From positions 248,001 to 312,000 of the forward strand of contig NZ_JIAD01000001.1 in assembly GCF_000688015.1 (NCBI RefSeq): a stretch of DNA of 64,000 bases, given 5' to 3'. Position numbers and translations under genes: made by a program. The notes below the pieces were generated by a model. It was not told the DNA's origin. It saw only the letters and a program-made list of their open reading frames with translations, and ran no database searches. The number at the start of each line of letters is the position of its first letter. The stretch's first letter is position 1. This document shows, in pieces, positions 46,286 to 54,668 of the stretch. The DNA is from Eubacterium sp. AB3007 (lineage in GTDB: Bacteria; Bacillota; Clostridia; Peptostreptococcales; Anaerovoracaceae).

Positions 46286-47007
46286 TGACTTCTTTATTCA
46301 TTGATAGGGCCATCATAGAATGGGATAGAATTGAATCGGACAACTACCTGCGCGAAATAGAAGCACTCCGGGATGTGGAGGAGATCCAGTTCCAAAGGCC
46401 GGTCACATTCTTTGTGGGGGAGAACGGCTCCGGCAAATCGACGCTGCTAGAGGCGATCGCAGTATCATATGGTTTCAATCCAGAAGGGGGAACTAGGAAC
46501 TATAGCTTCTCGACGTATGATTCTCATTCGGAGCTTTACAAGGCAATGAGGATTTCGCGGGGTGTCAGAAGGGCAAAAACCGGCTATTTCCTGCGTGCGG
46601 AGAGCTTCTATAATGTCGCGACCAAGGAAGAGGAATACAGCCGTGAGCCTGGCGGGAACCCTCTGCATTTACATGCGCAATCCCATGGGGAAAGTTTCCT
46701 CGCACTGGCGCAGAGTAACTTCCGTCCTGACGGAATATATATTTTGGACGAGCCAGAGGCGGCTTTGTCTCCACAGAGGCAGCTGACACTCCTGATGGAG
46801 ATCGACCGCTGTATCAAGGAGGGGTCGCAGTTCATTATCGTAACGCACTCGCCGATCCTGCTCGGATTTCCCGAGGCGGAGATCTTGAGCTTTGATGGAG
46901 GTGTGATCCATCCGATTGAATACGAAGACACGGACAGTTATCAGATCACTTCCATGTTCATCAATGACAGGGAACGGTTACTAAGGCAGATGGGCTTTGT
47001 GCCATGA
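46282..47007 (+). CDS. AAA/ABC-type ATPase (Overlapping-reading AAA_21-like)
   Basis: The 241-residue soluble ATPase shows VGENGSGKSTLLEAI (Walker A, near residue 48), a Q-loop region, YILDEPEAALSPQRQ (Walker B with D-loop) and THSPILL (switch His). This is the compact SMC/RecF-like ATPase family found alone or with toxin partners such as in OLD/Rloc-like pairs. The adjacent DUF6994 gene, 14 bases downstream, is the obvious partner here. ATG 46282 overlaps Smr copy 3; ATG 46285 is an alternative start. Confidence 0.85.
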   Translation: MMTSLFIDRAIIEWDRIESDNYLREIEALRDVEEIQFQRPVTFFVGENGSGKSTLLEAIAVSYGFNPEGGTRNYSFSTYDSHSELYKAMRISRGVRRAKTGYFLRAESFYNVATKEEEYSREPGGNPLHLHAQSHGESFLALAQSNFRPDGIYILDEPEAALSPQRQLTLLMEIDRCIKEGSQFIIVTHSPILLGFPEAEILSFDGGVIHPIEYEDTDSYQITSMFINDRERLLRQMGFVP

Positions 47008-47021
47008 CGGAGAGGTTGTAG

Positions 47022-48221
47022 ATGACGAAGTTAGTGATGAACAGAAAAGAACCTGTTTTTGATATCTTCTATGATTTCCGAAACGATAGTGGTGGCAAGG
47101 ATCCGGATATAGCCAGTCCCACTCTCCGGCACTATCATCGTTTATTATGGAGCAAGCCACTTCCAAATGGCGAGATCATGCAGCTTACTCATGATAATGG
47201 CGGATATCTGAAGTGGAAGGACCTGGAGTTTGGCAGCGATTCATTTGCCAATGGCTTGTTCTTCCAGAGAGCGAAGAATTCTGTTCCTGAACTGAAGAGG
47301 ATCCTGCGTGATTATGATGAGTATGTGGAAGACTTCCAGCATCACACCTGGACCATTGGCGGAGAGATCATATTCCCTAAACATGACAACAGCATGAACC
47401 AGCAGAAAGGGACCAATCCATACATTATGGATCGGTGGGACCTTACGATGGAATGCATCAGAAGGTTCTATCTGGGAGAAGACAGCCCTCTCTCGGAGGT
47501 GCTTAACCGGGACAGAGAGTTTTATGAACTGTTCGTGGATTTCAAGGGATATGTGGAGTTCTTCTTCCTACAGGATTGCGTCACAACTGATTACAAAAGT
47601 GTGATCTTCTGGCAGGATGACTGTTCCCTGACGAAGACAACACCATTACCAAGGACAGCGGGGGAGCATTTGGTATGGCTGGAAAAGAATTTACGGTTCG
47701 TCAGAAGAAGAGCTGAAAGGATGCAGCGAGCCATCGAATGCGATGAGACATATCAGAATCAATCATTTGGTTATTCTGAAAGTGATAATGAGTATCATTC
47801 CCCTGAATACTGTGATACCTATTTCGAAATAGTGGATGGAGTGGTAGAGCTATTGAAGAGGGATGATTCTCTGAGTGTATCGACCAAGGGCCTAAGAGCA
47901 ACTCGTTATTCGAATGGATATGCAAGATACCTCAGAGTAGGTGATTACTGCTGTGCTATACTATTTGACAAGGCTAATTGGGAGGATCCTGAATCTGTCA
48001 CGACTCCATTCTGGTTGGGGATCAGTGATTCAGACTGGAAGATGAGCGATTCCATACAAGCATGGTTCGATTCTCAGGCTCCATGCAATGTTGCACGCAA
48101 GTGGAACAAGCAGCCTTGTCTGGCACTCGTTCCTATTATGAATGCACCGTTCCATAAACTTTGTGCTGACATGGCCCAGGAGATAATAAGCAACATAAGA
48201 GAACTAATGAACGAAAGTTGA
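47022..48221 (+). CDS. DUF6994-like protein
   Basis: The 399-residue protein opens with FDIFYDFRNDSGGKDPDIAS and LWSKPLPNGE, a pattern seen in the DUF6994 family from memory. Catalytic residues and membrane segments are not evident. The central part (DYKSVIFWQDDCSL) is conserved-looking. The C-terminal 180 residues may be a second domain. It follows the AAA ATPase closely. A decayed fragment of a related gene lies at 54269-54388. Confidence 0.65.
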   Translation: MTKLVMNRKEPVFDIFYDFRNDSGGKDPDIASPTLRHYHRLLWSKPLPNGEIMQLTHDNGGYLKWKDLEFGSDSFANGLFFQRAKNSVPELKRILRDYDEYVEDFQHHTWTIGGEIIFPKHDNSMNQQKGTNPYIMDRWDLTMECIRRFYLGEDSPLSEVLNRDREFYELFVDFKGYVEFFFLQDCVTTDYKSVIFWQDDCSLTKTTPLPRTAGEHLVWLEKNLRFVRRRAERMQRAIECDETYQNQSFGYSESDNEYHSPEYCDTYFEIVDGVVELLKRDDSLSVSTKGLRATRYSNGYARYLRVGDYCCAILFDKANWEDPESVTTPFWLGISDSDWKMSDSIQAWFDSQAPCNVARKWNKQPCLALVPIMNAPFHKLCADMAQEIISNIRELMNES

Positions 48222-48232
48222 GAGTGAAAGCC

Positions 48233-48802
48233 ATGATCTATATCATTCGACATGGACAGACGGAACTGAATAATGCGAAGGTCCTGCAGGGCAGGAGCGA
48301 CTATCCCCTGAACGAGACGGGGATGGGGCAGGCCCGGGAGGCAGCGCAGAAACTGAAGGAGATGGGGATCCGCTTCGAACATGTTTTCACGAGTCCTCTG
48401 ACCCGGGCGATCCAGACCGCGGAGATCGTGGTTCCCTGTGTGATGCCGGTTGTGGATGAGAGGCTCATCGAGATGGATTATGGACCCTATGAGGGAATGG
48501 ATCTGAACGACCCCGCACCGGAAGTGATCACGTTCTTTCAGGACTTTGTGCACAATCCGGCGCCGGAAGGGATGGAAGACCTGGCTTCTGTCGTAGCCCG
48601 CGCGGGAGAGTTCCTGGAGGAGATACGGGACCTGGAGGGCAACATCCTGCTCTCCACCCATGCCATCGCCATGAAGGGCTTGCTGGAGTATCTGACACCG
48701 GATGCCAACGGGAAATACTGGTCCACATACATCGGGAATTGTGCCGTCTATGCGGCGGAGAATAAAGATGGGGTGATCGGTGTTCCACGGGAAGTGATAT
48801 GA
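48233..48802 (+). CDS. Histidine phosphatase (phosphoglycerate-mutase-like)
   Basis: The 189-residue protein has the RHGQT catalytic motif near the N-terminus (IYIIRHGQTELN), TSPLTRAIQTA and a late STHAIAMKGLL with the second histidine. Family members remove phosphate from small molecules or proteins; substrate unknown. ATG 48233 is used; an upstream TTG overlapping the DUF6994 stop is less likely. Composition is back to the GC-rich housekeeping type. Confidence 0.9.
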   Translation: MIYIIRHGQTELNNAKVLQGRSDYPLNETGMGQAREAAQKLKEMGIRFEHVFTSPLTRAIQTAEIVVPCVMPVVDERLIEMDYGPYEGMDLNDPAPEVITFFQDFVHNPAPEGMEDLASVVARAGEFLEEIRDLEGNILLSTHAIAMKGLLEYLTPDANGKYWSTYIGNCAVYAAENKDGVIGVPREVI

Positions 48803-48832
48803 GGTGCGGCCGCAAGGACGGAGGAGAATACT

Positions 48833-49510
48833 ATGGGAATTACCAAAACTGATTTCATGCGGGGCATGCAGTGCCCCAAGATGCTTTGGCTGGACCGGCA
48901 CAAGCCAGGTCTGAAGGTCATCCCGCCGGAGGTGCAGAGGGCATTGGATGCGGGGAACGATTTCGGCGACAGGGCCATGGCCATGTTCGGCGAATATGAG
49001 GAGATGACGGTCTATCTGCCGGGAACGACCATCCCGGATAAGAAGAAAATGATCGCAAGGACGCAGGAGCATCTGCGCCGCGGCACTACCGTGATCTGTG
49101 AGGCGGCCTTCAGCAACTATAACAATTACTGTGCCGTGGACATCCTGCGGAAGACCGAGACCGGCTACGATCTGTACGAGGTGAAGAATGCGCCGCGGGT
49201 GCGGGAGCAGTTCGTCCGGGACGCCGGATTCCAGTACTACATCATCCATCGATGCGGGGTCAAGATTGGGAACATTTACATCGTGACACATGGAGAAGGG
49301 GAGGCAGAACCCTTTGTGCTCAATGATATGACAGAGCAGGCGAAGGGCTATGCCCCCTGGGTCAATGAGCACATTTGGGACCTGAACCGAATGCAGAAGC
49401 AGCGCGAAGAGCTCCAGGTGCCCGTGGGCGAGCAGTGCACCAAGCCCTATGAGTGCTGGTACTATGCTTACTGCCATGATGGGGGCGAGCAGATCGAGAT
49501 GGGGGTGTAG
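48833..49510 (+). CDS. Cas4/RecB-like PD-(D/E)XK nuclease, DUF2779 N-terminal type, stand-alone
   Basis: The 225-residue protein has C14 in MQCPKMLWL, the nuclease core D103, E116 and K118 (VDILRK, LYEVKNA) and the RecB-family Q134-Y135 motif. Three C-terminal cysteines C202, C208 and C214 complete a four-Cys [4Fe-4S] site like Cas4 and AddB. Full DUF2779 proteins are much longer; this one stops after the cluster. It is not near any CRISPR array in this window, so a DNA-repair or mobile-element role is as likely. GGAGGAG precedes the ATG. Confidence 0.82.
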   Translation: MGITKTDFMRGMQCPKMLWLDRHKPGLKVIPPEVQRALDAGNDFGDRAMAMFGEYEEMTVYLPGTTIPDKKKMIARTQEHLRRGTTVICEAAFSNYNNYCAVDILRKTETGYDLYEVKNAPRVREQFVRDAGFQYYIIHRCGVKIGNIYIVTHGEGEAEPFVLNDMTEQAKGYAPWVNEHIWDLNRMQKQREELQVPVGEQCTKPYECWYYAYCHDGGEQIEMGV

Positions 49511-49511
49511 C

Positions 49512-50078
49512 ATGAAAAAACGACAGATCACATTCAATTCACCGGTGGTACTGGGCTTTGTGCTCATCAGCTTCGGGGCGATGGTGGCGAACTACGTGAC
49601 AGGGGGCTGGAGCAACCAGGCTTTGTTCATGACGTATCACTCGCCGCTGACTTCGCCGATGACGTATGTGCGGTTCTTCACCCACGTGCTGGGGCATGGG
49701 GGATGGAGTCACTACATCGGTAACATGATGTATCTCCTCCTGCTGGGACCGATGCTGGAGGAGAAATACGGGCCGAAGATCGTCGTGGCGGTGATCATGA
49801 TCACGGGGCTGGTTACGGGGATCGTCAACTGGATCCTGTTTCCGGAGACGGCGCTCTGCGGCGCCAGCGGGGTGGTGTTCGCTTTCATCATGATGACGTC
49901 GTTCACGAGTTTCCGGCAGGGGGAGATCCCTTTGACCGTGGTGCTGGTGGCGATCCTCTACCTGGGACAGCAGGTGTATCAGGGAATGTTTGTGGAAGAC
50001 AATATATCCAATATGGGACACCTGATCGGCGGAGTCGTAGGATCGGTGGCCGGGTATGTGTTGAATCGGAACTCATAA
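49512..50078 (+). CDS. Rhomboid-family intramembrane protease
   Basis: The 188-residue protein has about six hydrophobic segments. The catalytic serine is in GASGVVFAF and the histidine in MGHLIGGVVG; HGGWSHYIGNMMYL supplies the conserved H and N of the oxyanion site. It cleaves membrane-protein segments; the substrate is unknown. It starts one base after the nuclease stop (overlapping spacing), suggesting co-transcription. Confidence 0.92.
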   Translation: MKKRQITFNSPVVLGFVLISFGAMVANYVTGGWSNQALFMTYHSPLTSPMTYVRFFTHVLGHGGWSHYIGNMMYLLLLGPMLEEKYGPKIVVAVIMITGLVTGIVNWILFPETALCGASGVVFAFIMMTSFTSFRQGEIPLTVVLVAILYLGQQVYQGMFVEDNISNMGHLIGGVVGSVAGYVLNRNS

Positions 50079-50093
50079 GGAGGTATACGAGAA

Positions 50094-50609
50094 ATGAAAA
50101 TACTTGTACTGAACGGAAGTCCCCGTCCGAAGGGGAGCACGGCGGAGATGGTGGCTGTCTTCAAAGAGGCGGCGGAGCATGCGGGACAAAGCGTTGTTGC
50201 GGTGGATGTCTGCAGACTGGATATCAAGGGCTGCATGGCCTGTGAATACTGTCATGGCAAGGGGCAGGGTAGCTGCATCCAGAAGGATGACATGCAGCAG
50301 ATCTATGACCTGTTGAGGGATGCGGAGATGCTGGTGCTGGCAGCGCCGATCTACTACCACAACATCTCCGGCCAGCTGAAATGCGTGATCGACCGGTTCT
50401 ATTCGGCTTTGTATCCGAAAGCGCCGGAAACATTGAAGAAGGTGGCCATGTTCCTGAGCTCCGGGGATGATGACATGTACGAAGGCGCAAAGTTCTCTTA
50501 CGACGGCGACTTCCTCGGCTATCTGGGACTGGAGGATGTTGGGATCTTCACCAACCATGATAAGGATGTTCTGGAGAAGATCCGGGAGATGGCCGAAAGG
50601 CTGCAATAG
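50094..50609 (+). CDS. Flavodoxin family / NADPH-dependent FMN reductase
   Basis: The 171-residue protein shows LNGSPRPKGSTAEM as the FMN loop, GCMACEYCHGKGQGSC as the subgroup cysteine motif and APIYYHNISGQLK as the second FMN loop. AAGGAGG precedes the ATG. It is similar to the protein at 18702. It is likely a cytosolic reductase; the WYL regulator follows immediately. Confidence 0.92.
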   Translation: MKILVLNGSPRPKGSTAEMVAVFKEAAEHAGQSVVAVDVCRLDIKGCMACEYCHGKGQGSCIQKDDMQQIYDLLRDAEMLVLAAPIYYHNISGQLKCVIDRFYSALYPKAPETLKKVAMFLSSGDDDMYEGAKFSYDGDFLGYLGLEDVGIFTNHDKDVLEKIREMAERLQ

Positions 50610-50627
50610 AGGAAAAGGAGTAAGCTC

Positions 50628-51617
50628 ATGCCGGCAGGAAAACCAAAAGACAAAAACATGATCAAGGCGCGTCTGGTGGTACTGGCCCGGATGTTCTACA
50701 CGCTGACGGATGAAGAGCATTCCATGACCAGTCCGCAGATCCTGGAATATCTGGAGAACCATGGCGTGCCGGCCAATGAGAAGACGTTGCGTGGGGACAT
50801 CCGACTCCTGCAGGAGCTGGGTATGGATATCGTGAAGATCATCAGCCGACCGAACCGGTACTTCTGGGGGGACCGGCAGTTTGAGATGCCGGAGCTGAAG
50901 CTGCTGATCGATGCGGTTTCTGCCTCCCGTTTTATCACAAAGAAAAAGAGCGCGGACCTGAGCCAGAAGATCAGTGGTCTGGCCAGTGAGCCGCAGAAGA
51001 AGGCGCTGCACCGGCAGATCCAGGCAACCAACCGGGTGAAGTCTGGCAATGAGTCCATCTACTACATGGTGGACACGATCAATGAGGCTATCAACCAGCG
51101 GAGAAAGATCGCGTTTCAGTATGGCGACTATTCGCCGGAGCTGAAGCCGGTGCTCCGGGGAGGGGGCGAGGTATATGAACTGAGTCCGTACGCCCTTCTC
51201 TGGAATGAGGATTATTATTACGTGGTCGGGTGGTCCGAGAAACATAGGAATGTGTCCACCTTCCGCGTGGACCGGATGGTGAAGCCGGAGATGCTGGAGG
51301 AAAAGGCGGTGCCGCGTCCGGAAGGGTTCAGTGTCGCTGACTATTCCAAGCCGATCTTTGATATGTATGAGGGCAAGGAGCGTGTTGCGGTCAGGTTGGA
51401 GGTCAGAAATGATCTGGCCAAGTACATCGTGGACCGGTTCGGAACCGGTCTGAAAACGAAGATCGTATCGGATGACCGGTTCGAAGTGACCGTAGGGGTG
51501 TCCCTGAGCCCCACGTTCTATGCATGGGTCTTTCAGTTTGATGGAGGGATGCGGATCCTGGCGCCGGAAAAGGCAGTTGAGGCGATCGTGGAGATGGCGA
51601 GGCATATGCTGAAATGA
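50628..51617 (+). CDS. WYL-domain transcriptional regulator (YafY/DeoR-like)
   Basis: The 329-residue protein has an N-terminal winged helix (MTSPQILEYLENHGVPANEKTLRGDIRLLQ) and a WYL domain (RKIAFQYGDYSPEL, LSPYALLWNEDYYYVVGW) with a C-terminal WCX part. WYL proteins sense nucleic-acid or nucleotide ligands and often regulate defence genes. Here it follows a flavodoxin-type gene and precedes a DNA glycosylase. AAAAGGAG lies before the ATG. Confidence 0.92.
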   Translation: MPAGKPKDKNMIKARLVVLARMFYTLTDEEHSMTSPQILEYLENHGVPANEKTLRGDIRLLQELGMDIVKIISRPNRYFWGDRQFEMPELKLLIDAVSASRFITKKKSADLSQKISGLASEPQKKALHRQIQATNRVKSGNESIYYMVDTINEAINQRRKIAFQYGDYSPELKPVLRGGGEVYELSPYALLWNEDYYYVVGWSEKHRNVSTFRVDRMVKPEMLEEKAVPRPEGFSVADYSKPIFDMYEGKERVAVRLEVRNDLAKYIVDRFGTGLKTKIVSDDRFEVTVGVSLSPTFYAWVFQFDGGMRILAPEKAVEAIVEMARHMLK

Positions 51618-51690
51618 AGAGTTTGTTGAGGTGAAGATTCTGTGAACTGGTGATAGAACTGTGCCTGGTAATGAAAGGGAGGATGAGGAA

Positions 51691-52251
51691 ATGCAGGGGA
51701 ATAATTCGTGTCGTTCATGGAGTGAAGGCGATCCAATACTGGAAGCCTACCACGATAGCGAGTGGTGCAGGATCAATCACGATGATCAGTTTCAGTTCGA
51801 AATGCTTTGTCTGGAAGGCGCGAGCGTCGGATTGTCCTGGGCGATCATCATGCATAAGAGGCAGGCGTACAGGGCAGCCTTTCATGACTTTGACATCGAT
51901 GCATGTGCGGCAATGACGGATCGGGAGTTGGAGACTTTGTTGGCGGATACCGGGCTCATCCGGAACCGTAACAAGCTCTTCAGTGTGCGTAAGAACGCGC
52001 AGGCCGTGCAGAGGATCCGGGAAGAGTTCGGGAGTTTTGATGCTTACCTTTGGAGTTTCACTGAGGGCGAACAGATCGACGGGCACTGGAAGAGGCTGGA
52101 GGAGGTTCCGACAGAATCTGAGATTTCCCGAGCGATGGCGAAGGATATGAAGAAACGCGGGATCGCTTATGTCGGACCGGTGATCACGTATTCTTTTCTG
52201 CAGGCGGTCGGCATTGTGAACGATCATCTGGAGGACTGCGAATACAGATGA
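51691..52251 (+). CDS. tag: DNA-3-methyladenine glycosylase I
   Basis: The 186-residue protein has the Tag pattern CRSW, AYHDSEW, LSWAIIMHKR and GIAYVGPVITYSFLQAVGIVNDH, with the aspartate/glutamate and tryptophan residues lining the 3-methyladenine pocket. It removes 3-methyladenine from DNA in base excision repair. ATG 51691 follows GGGAGG; an upstream GTG is less likely. The usual C-terminal zinc-binding histidine may be partly conserved as NDHLEDC. Confidence 0.92.
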   Translation: MQGNNSCRSWSEGDPILEAYHDSEWCRINHDDQFQFEMLCLEGASVGLSWAIIMHKRQAYRAAFHDFDIDACAAMTDRELETLLADTGLIRNRNKLFSVRKNAQAVQRIREEFGSFDAYLWSFTEGEQIDGHWKRLEEVPTESEISRAMAKDMKKRGIAYVGPVITYSFLQAVGIVNDHLEDCEYR

Positions 52252-52283
52252 AACGGATCCTTGTGAGAAATGGAGGTCAAGGG

Positions 52284-52697
52284 ATGGTTAAAAGAATCAG
52301 TATCCTGGTTATAGGTATCGCGGTGATAGTGGGGCTTTGTGCGTGCTCCGGACAAGGGAAGACATCCGACTGCAAGATCGTTCCGATCGAGTCGGAGATC
52401 TATACCCAGGAGGATTATGAAGAAGCATGCGGTGTGGTGTTCGATTACTTCAAGGGATTCTCCGGCTGCAATATGACCGAGGTCAAGTATGCCGGCGATG
52501 ATAGTAAGGATTCGATGGAGGAATGGGCGAAAGAGTATGGTGTTGACGAAGTCATCATACTGGAGTCGGAGTTCACCACGGACAGCAAAGGCGGCGATGG
52601 TTCGCTGGATCCGAATGACACGTACACCGGCTGGCAGTGGATCCTTGCCAGAGATAAAGGTGGCAAGTGGAAGCACAAAGATCATGGGTATGGATGA
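52284..52697 (+). CDS. Lipoprotein of unknown function, DUF4829-like
   Basis: The 137-residue protein starts with a signal peptide ending in LCAC, a lipobox, so it is lipid-anchored outside. The mature part (EDYEEACGVVFDYFKGF, GWQWILARD) resembles DUF4829-type secreted domains. GGAGG lies eight bases before ATG 52284; ATG 52248 would add 12 residues. The role is unknown. Confidence 0.8.
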   Translation: MVKRISILVIGIAVIVGLCACSGQGKTSDCKIVPIESEIYTQEDYEEACGVVFDYFKGFSGCNMTEVKYAGDDSKDSMEEWAKEYGVDEVIILESEFTTDSKGGDGSLDPNDTYTGWQWILARDKGGKWKHKDHGYG

Positions 52698-52713
52698 AGA
52701 TATGGTAGTGCTT

Positions 52714-53274
52714 ATGAGTATGAGAAAAGTACGTATAATAGTTATAGCAGCAGTGATGATGCTGATCTTTGCAGGATGCTCTTCTGGTGAACTTGAGTAT
52801 GATCCAAACCTGGGGTATGACCTTAATGAAGTCAAGAGTAAAGATATAGTATTCAATGTATATCATGTGAATCCGAAAAATCATTCATGGGAGAAGATCG
52901 CGAGTTTTCCGTGCACTCCAGTACCAGGACATTATAACGATGTCAAGATAGAAGGCAAGAAGGGCAAGGTCACAGCCGTGTTGAGTGATAATACCTACAC
53001 GGAGGCAGCCGATGGAAGTTCTGCTGCATATGGTGGGACCGATGTGTCCTCCTTTGATTTTGATATAGATGGATTCAAAGGCGACTTGCAGGGATGGAAA
53101 GGTTTCGCTGTCAAAGACGAAGAAGGCGAACAGTTGGTCCGGCTGTACCCGGTTTCCAATAGTAGTTCAGTGCTGTTTTTAGAAGATGTCAGTTTGGACA
53201 AGCCTTATGATTTCGATGAGGATGAGGTGTTTGATAACATTCTGATTACCATTGTGATGAAGAAGGAAAGTTAG
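52714..53274 (+). CDS. Lipoprotein of unknown function
   Basis: The 186-residue product has a signal peptide ending LIFAGC (lipobox). The mature part is beta-rich with a conserved-looking DVSSFDFDIDGFKGD. I do not recognise the family. The start at 52714 (or 52720) has no good ribosome-binding site, so expression may depend on the preceding lipoprotein gene, 16 bases upstream. AT-richer than its neighbour. Confidence 0.6.
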   Translation: MSMRKVRIIVIAAVMMLIFAGCSSGELEYDPNLGYDLNEVKSKDIVFNVYHVNPKNHSWEKIASFPCTPVPGHYNDVKIEGKKGKVTAVLSDNTYTEAADGSSAAYGGTDVSSFDFDIDGFKGDLQGWKGFAVKDEEGEQLVRLYPVSNSSSVLFLEDVSLDKPYDFDEDEVFDNILITIVMKKES

Positions 53275-53346
53275 GCTATTGCTGCCACCAGTATGATAGA
53301 GTGTCCGCTGAGTGGCGGGCAGTGTTTTCTGAAATGGATGGGGAGT

Positions 53347-53988
53347 ATGAGACTTTTTTGTAAGAGAATCTATGATGCGCAGTCACCAGAGGACGGATGT
53401 AGGATTCTGGTGGATCGGCTTTGGCCGAGAGGGATCAGCAAAGAGCGGGCTGCATTGGCATATTGGAGAAGGGACATTGCGCCGTCTACTGAACTGCGGA
53501 AGTGGTATGCACACGACCCCGCACATTTTGCAGAGTTCAAAGCCAAGTACTGGCTGGAGTTGGAGGCTTCTGACACGGCAGCAGGATTTCTGGAGCTGGT
53601 TCGGGAGCATCTGAAGAAGGAGAACGTGACACTGCTCTATGGAGCGCGGGATCGGGAGCACAATCATGCTTTGTGCCTGCAGGAGTGGTTGCTTGATGCA
53701 GGCGTCAAGGAGGCTGGTCGAGCGGAGCGATTTCGGCCGGGGGATATTGTCTGTCACTTCAAGTGGGAGACGTTGAGCCCGGAAGAGCGGGACGAGAAGA
53801 TGTATCTGTATGAGATCGTCGGTGTGGCGGAGCACACTGAGACCGGCGAGGAACTGATGATATACAAAGCCTTGTATGGGGAGGGGAAGAAATATGCCCG
53901 GCCGCTGGAAATGTTTCTCGGAGAAGTGGATCGGGAGAAGTACCCAGGGATCAGGCAGAGGTATAGGTTTGAGAAAGTGAACGGATGA
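53347..53988 (+). CDS. DUF488-DUF1653 fusion protein
   Basis: Residues 1-115 form a DUF488 domain ([40 protein letters not shown]). Residues about 135-214 form a DUF1653 domain ([40 protein letters not shown]). Each is usually a small separate gene, so this is a fusion. Functions are unknown; DUF1653 is a small barrel-like domain. The start is uncertain: 53347 matches family starts but has a poor site; 53338 and 53293 are alternatives. A terminator follows. Confidence 0.75.
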   Translation: MRLFCKRIYDAQSPEDGCRILVDRLWPRGISKERAALAYWRRDIAPSTELRKWYAHDPAHFAEFKAKYWLELEASDTAAGFLELVREHLKKENVTLLYGARDREHNHALCLQEWLLDAGVKEAGRAERFRPGDIVCHFKWETLSPEERDEKMYLYEIVGVAEHTETGEELMIYKALYGEGKKYARPLEMFLGEVDREKYPGIRQRYRFEKVNG

Positions 53989-53991
53989 TAG

Positions 53992-54028
53992 ACAGCTCCC
54001 GGCCAGGTTGATGGTCGGGAGCTGTTTT
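53992..54028 (+). terminator. Terminator after DUF488-DUF1653 gene
   Basis: 10-bp perfect stem 53992-54001 / 54016-54025 with a 14-base loop, then TTTT. Confidence 0.75.
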
Positions 54029-54111
54029 GGCTATAAATGCATTGGTGGACTTGAGGGTTTGTATATTGAAAGGGAAGGTGAATTTTATAGATTTGTAGAA
54101 GAGTAAACAAA

Positions 54112-54176
54112 AGACGGTAAGTAAGTATCTGTATTTGGTTATGAGAATTGTCAGGTAATGATACTCGTAGTATAAT
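54112..54176 (+). promoter_or_regulatory. Accessory promoter module, copy B
   Basis: AGACGGTAAG at 54112-54121, GAATTGTCAG with -35 TTGTCA at 54148-54153, 17-bp spacer, TATAAT at 54171-54176. It matches module A (33261-33325) in all elements and spacings; the intervening sequence differs. Confidence 0.75.
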
Positions 54177-54233
54177 AATGATGGCTATGTATTAACGAAT
54201 ATGTAATCATTGAGATGGGCCGGTAGAAATACC

Positions 54234-54388
54234 CCAAAAATCAAGCAGAACTATAGGTTTGAGAATATATGGAGATCGATATTGATTTTGACTTTACCGA
54301 GGATGCCAGAGGGAAGGATCCTGATATCGCGAGCCCCATGTTACAGACGCATCATCAACAATTATGGAACAGGGCATTTCCGGAATGA
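54234..54388 (+). pseudogene. Joined fragments of DUF1653 and DUF6994 genes
   Basis: 54234-54268 reads KIKQNYRFENI, like the C-terminus of the DUF1653 domain at 53960 ([10 protein letters not shown]). From ATG 54269, 39 codons read IDIDFDFTEDARGKDPDIAS then LQTHHQQLWNRAFPE and TGA, like the N-terminus of the DUF6994 gene at 47022. Both genes are otherwise missing. Confidence 0.7.
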
Positions 54389-54413
54389 TCGGTTTTCCAA
54401 AGGATATAATAAA

Positions 54414-54665
54414 ATGAAGAATGCTGTCCTGGAGAAAAAGGATCTTAATGATAGGTTGAAGATGTTACAGAGTTCTGTCTGGAAGGATTATGCGAGCAGA
54501 GATAGCAAAGGTCAGTCATTATATGATTTGGCTTCATATGACGTTTTTGGGGAACCATATATAAAACTGTCTAACAAGGAAAAGAGGAAGATTCAAATGG
54601 CCTTGAAGAATAGTGGGTTGACGATGCATCAAGCGAGTCCAAAGAGTGGAGCGGACGAAGATTAA
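54414..54665 (+). CDS. Hypothetical protein upstream of EcsC-family gene
   Basis: The 83-residue basic soluble protein (LNDRLKMLQSSVWKDYAS, LSNKEKRKIQMALKNSG) has ATG 54414 after AAAGGAT. No motif is recognised. It lies downstream of promoter module B and three bases before the longest EcsC ORF, so the two are likely co-expressed. Confidence 0.55.
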   Translation: MKNAVLEKKDLNDRLKMLQSSVWKDYASRDSKGQSLYDLASYDVFGEPYIKLSNKEKRKIQMALKNSGLTMHQASPKSGADED

Positions 54666-54668
54666 TGG

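Noticed and set aside
48074..49567. 497-codon minus-strand open frame
   Set aside because: It is antisense to the phosphatase and Cas4-like genes; it is rich in His, Pro and Leu as expected from a mirror frame, with no site before its start.
50073..51605. 510-codon minus-strand open frame
   Set aside because: Mirror of the flavodoxin and WYL genes, both of which have clear family motifs on the + strand.
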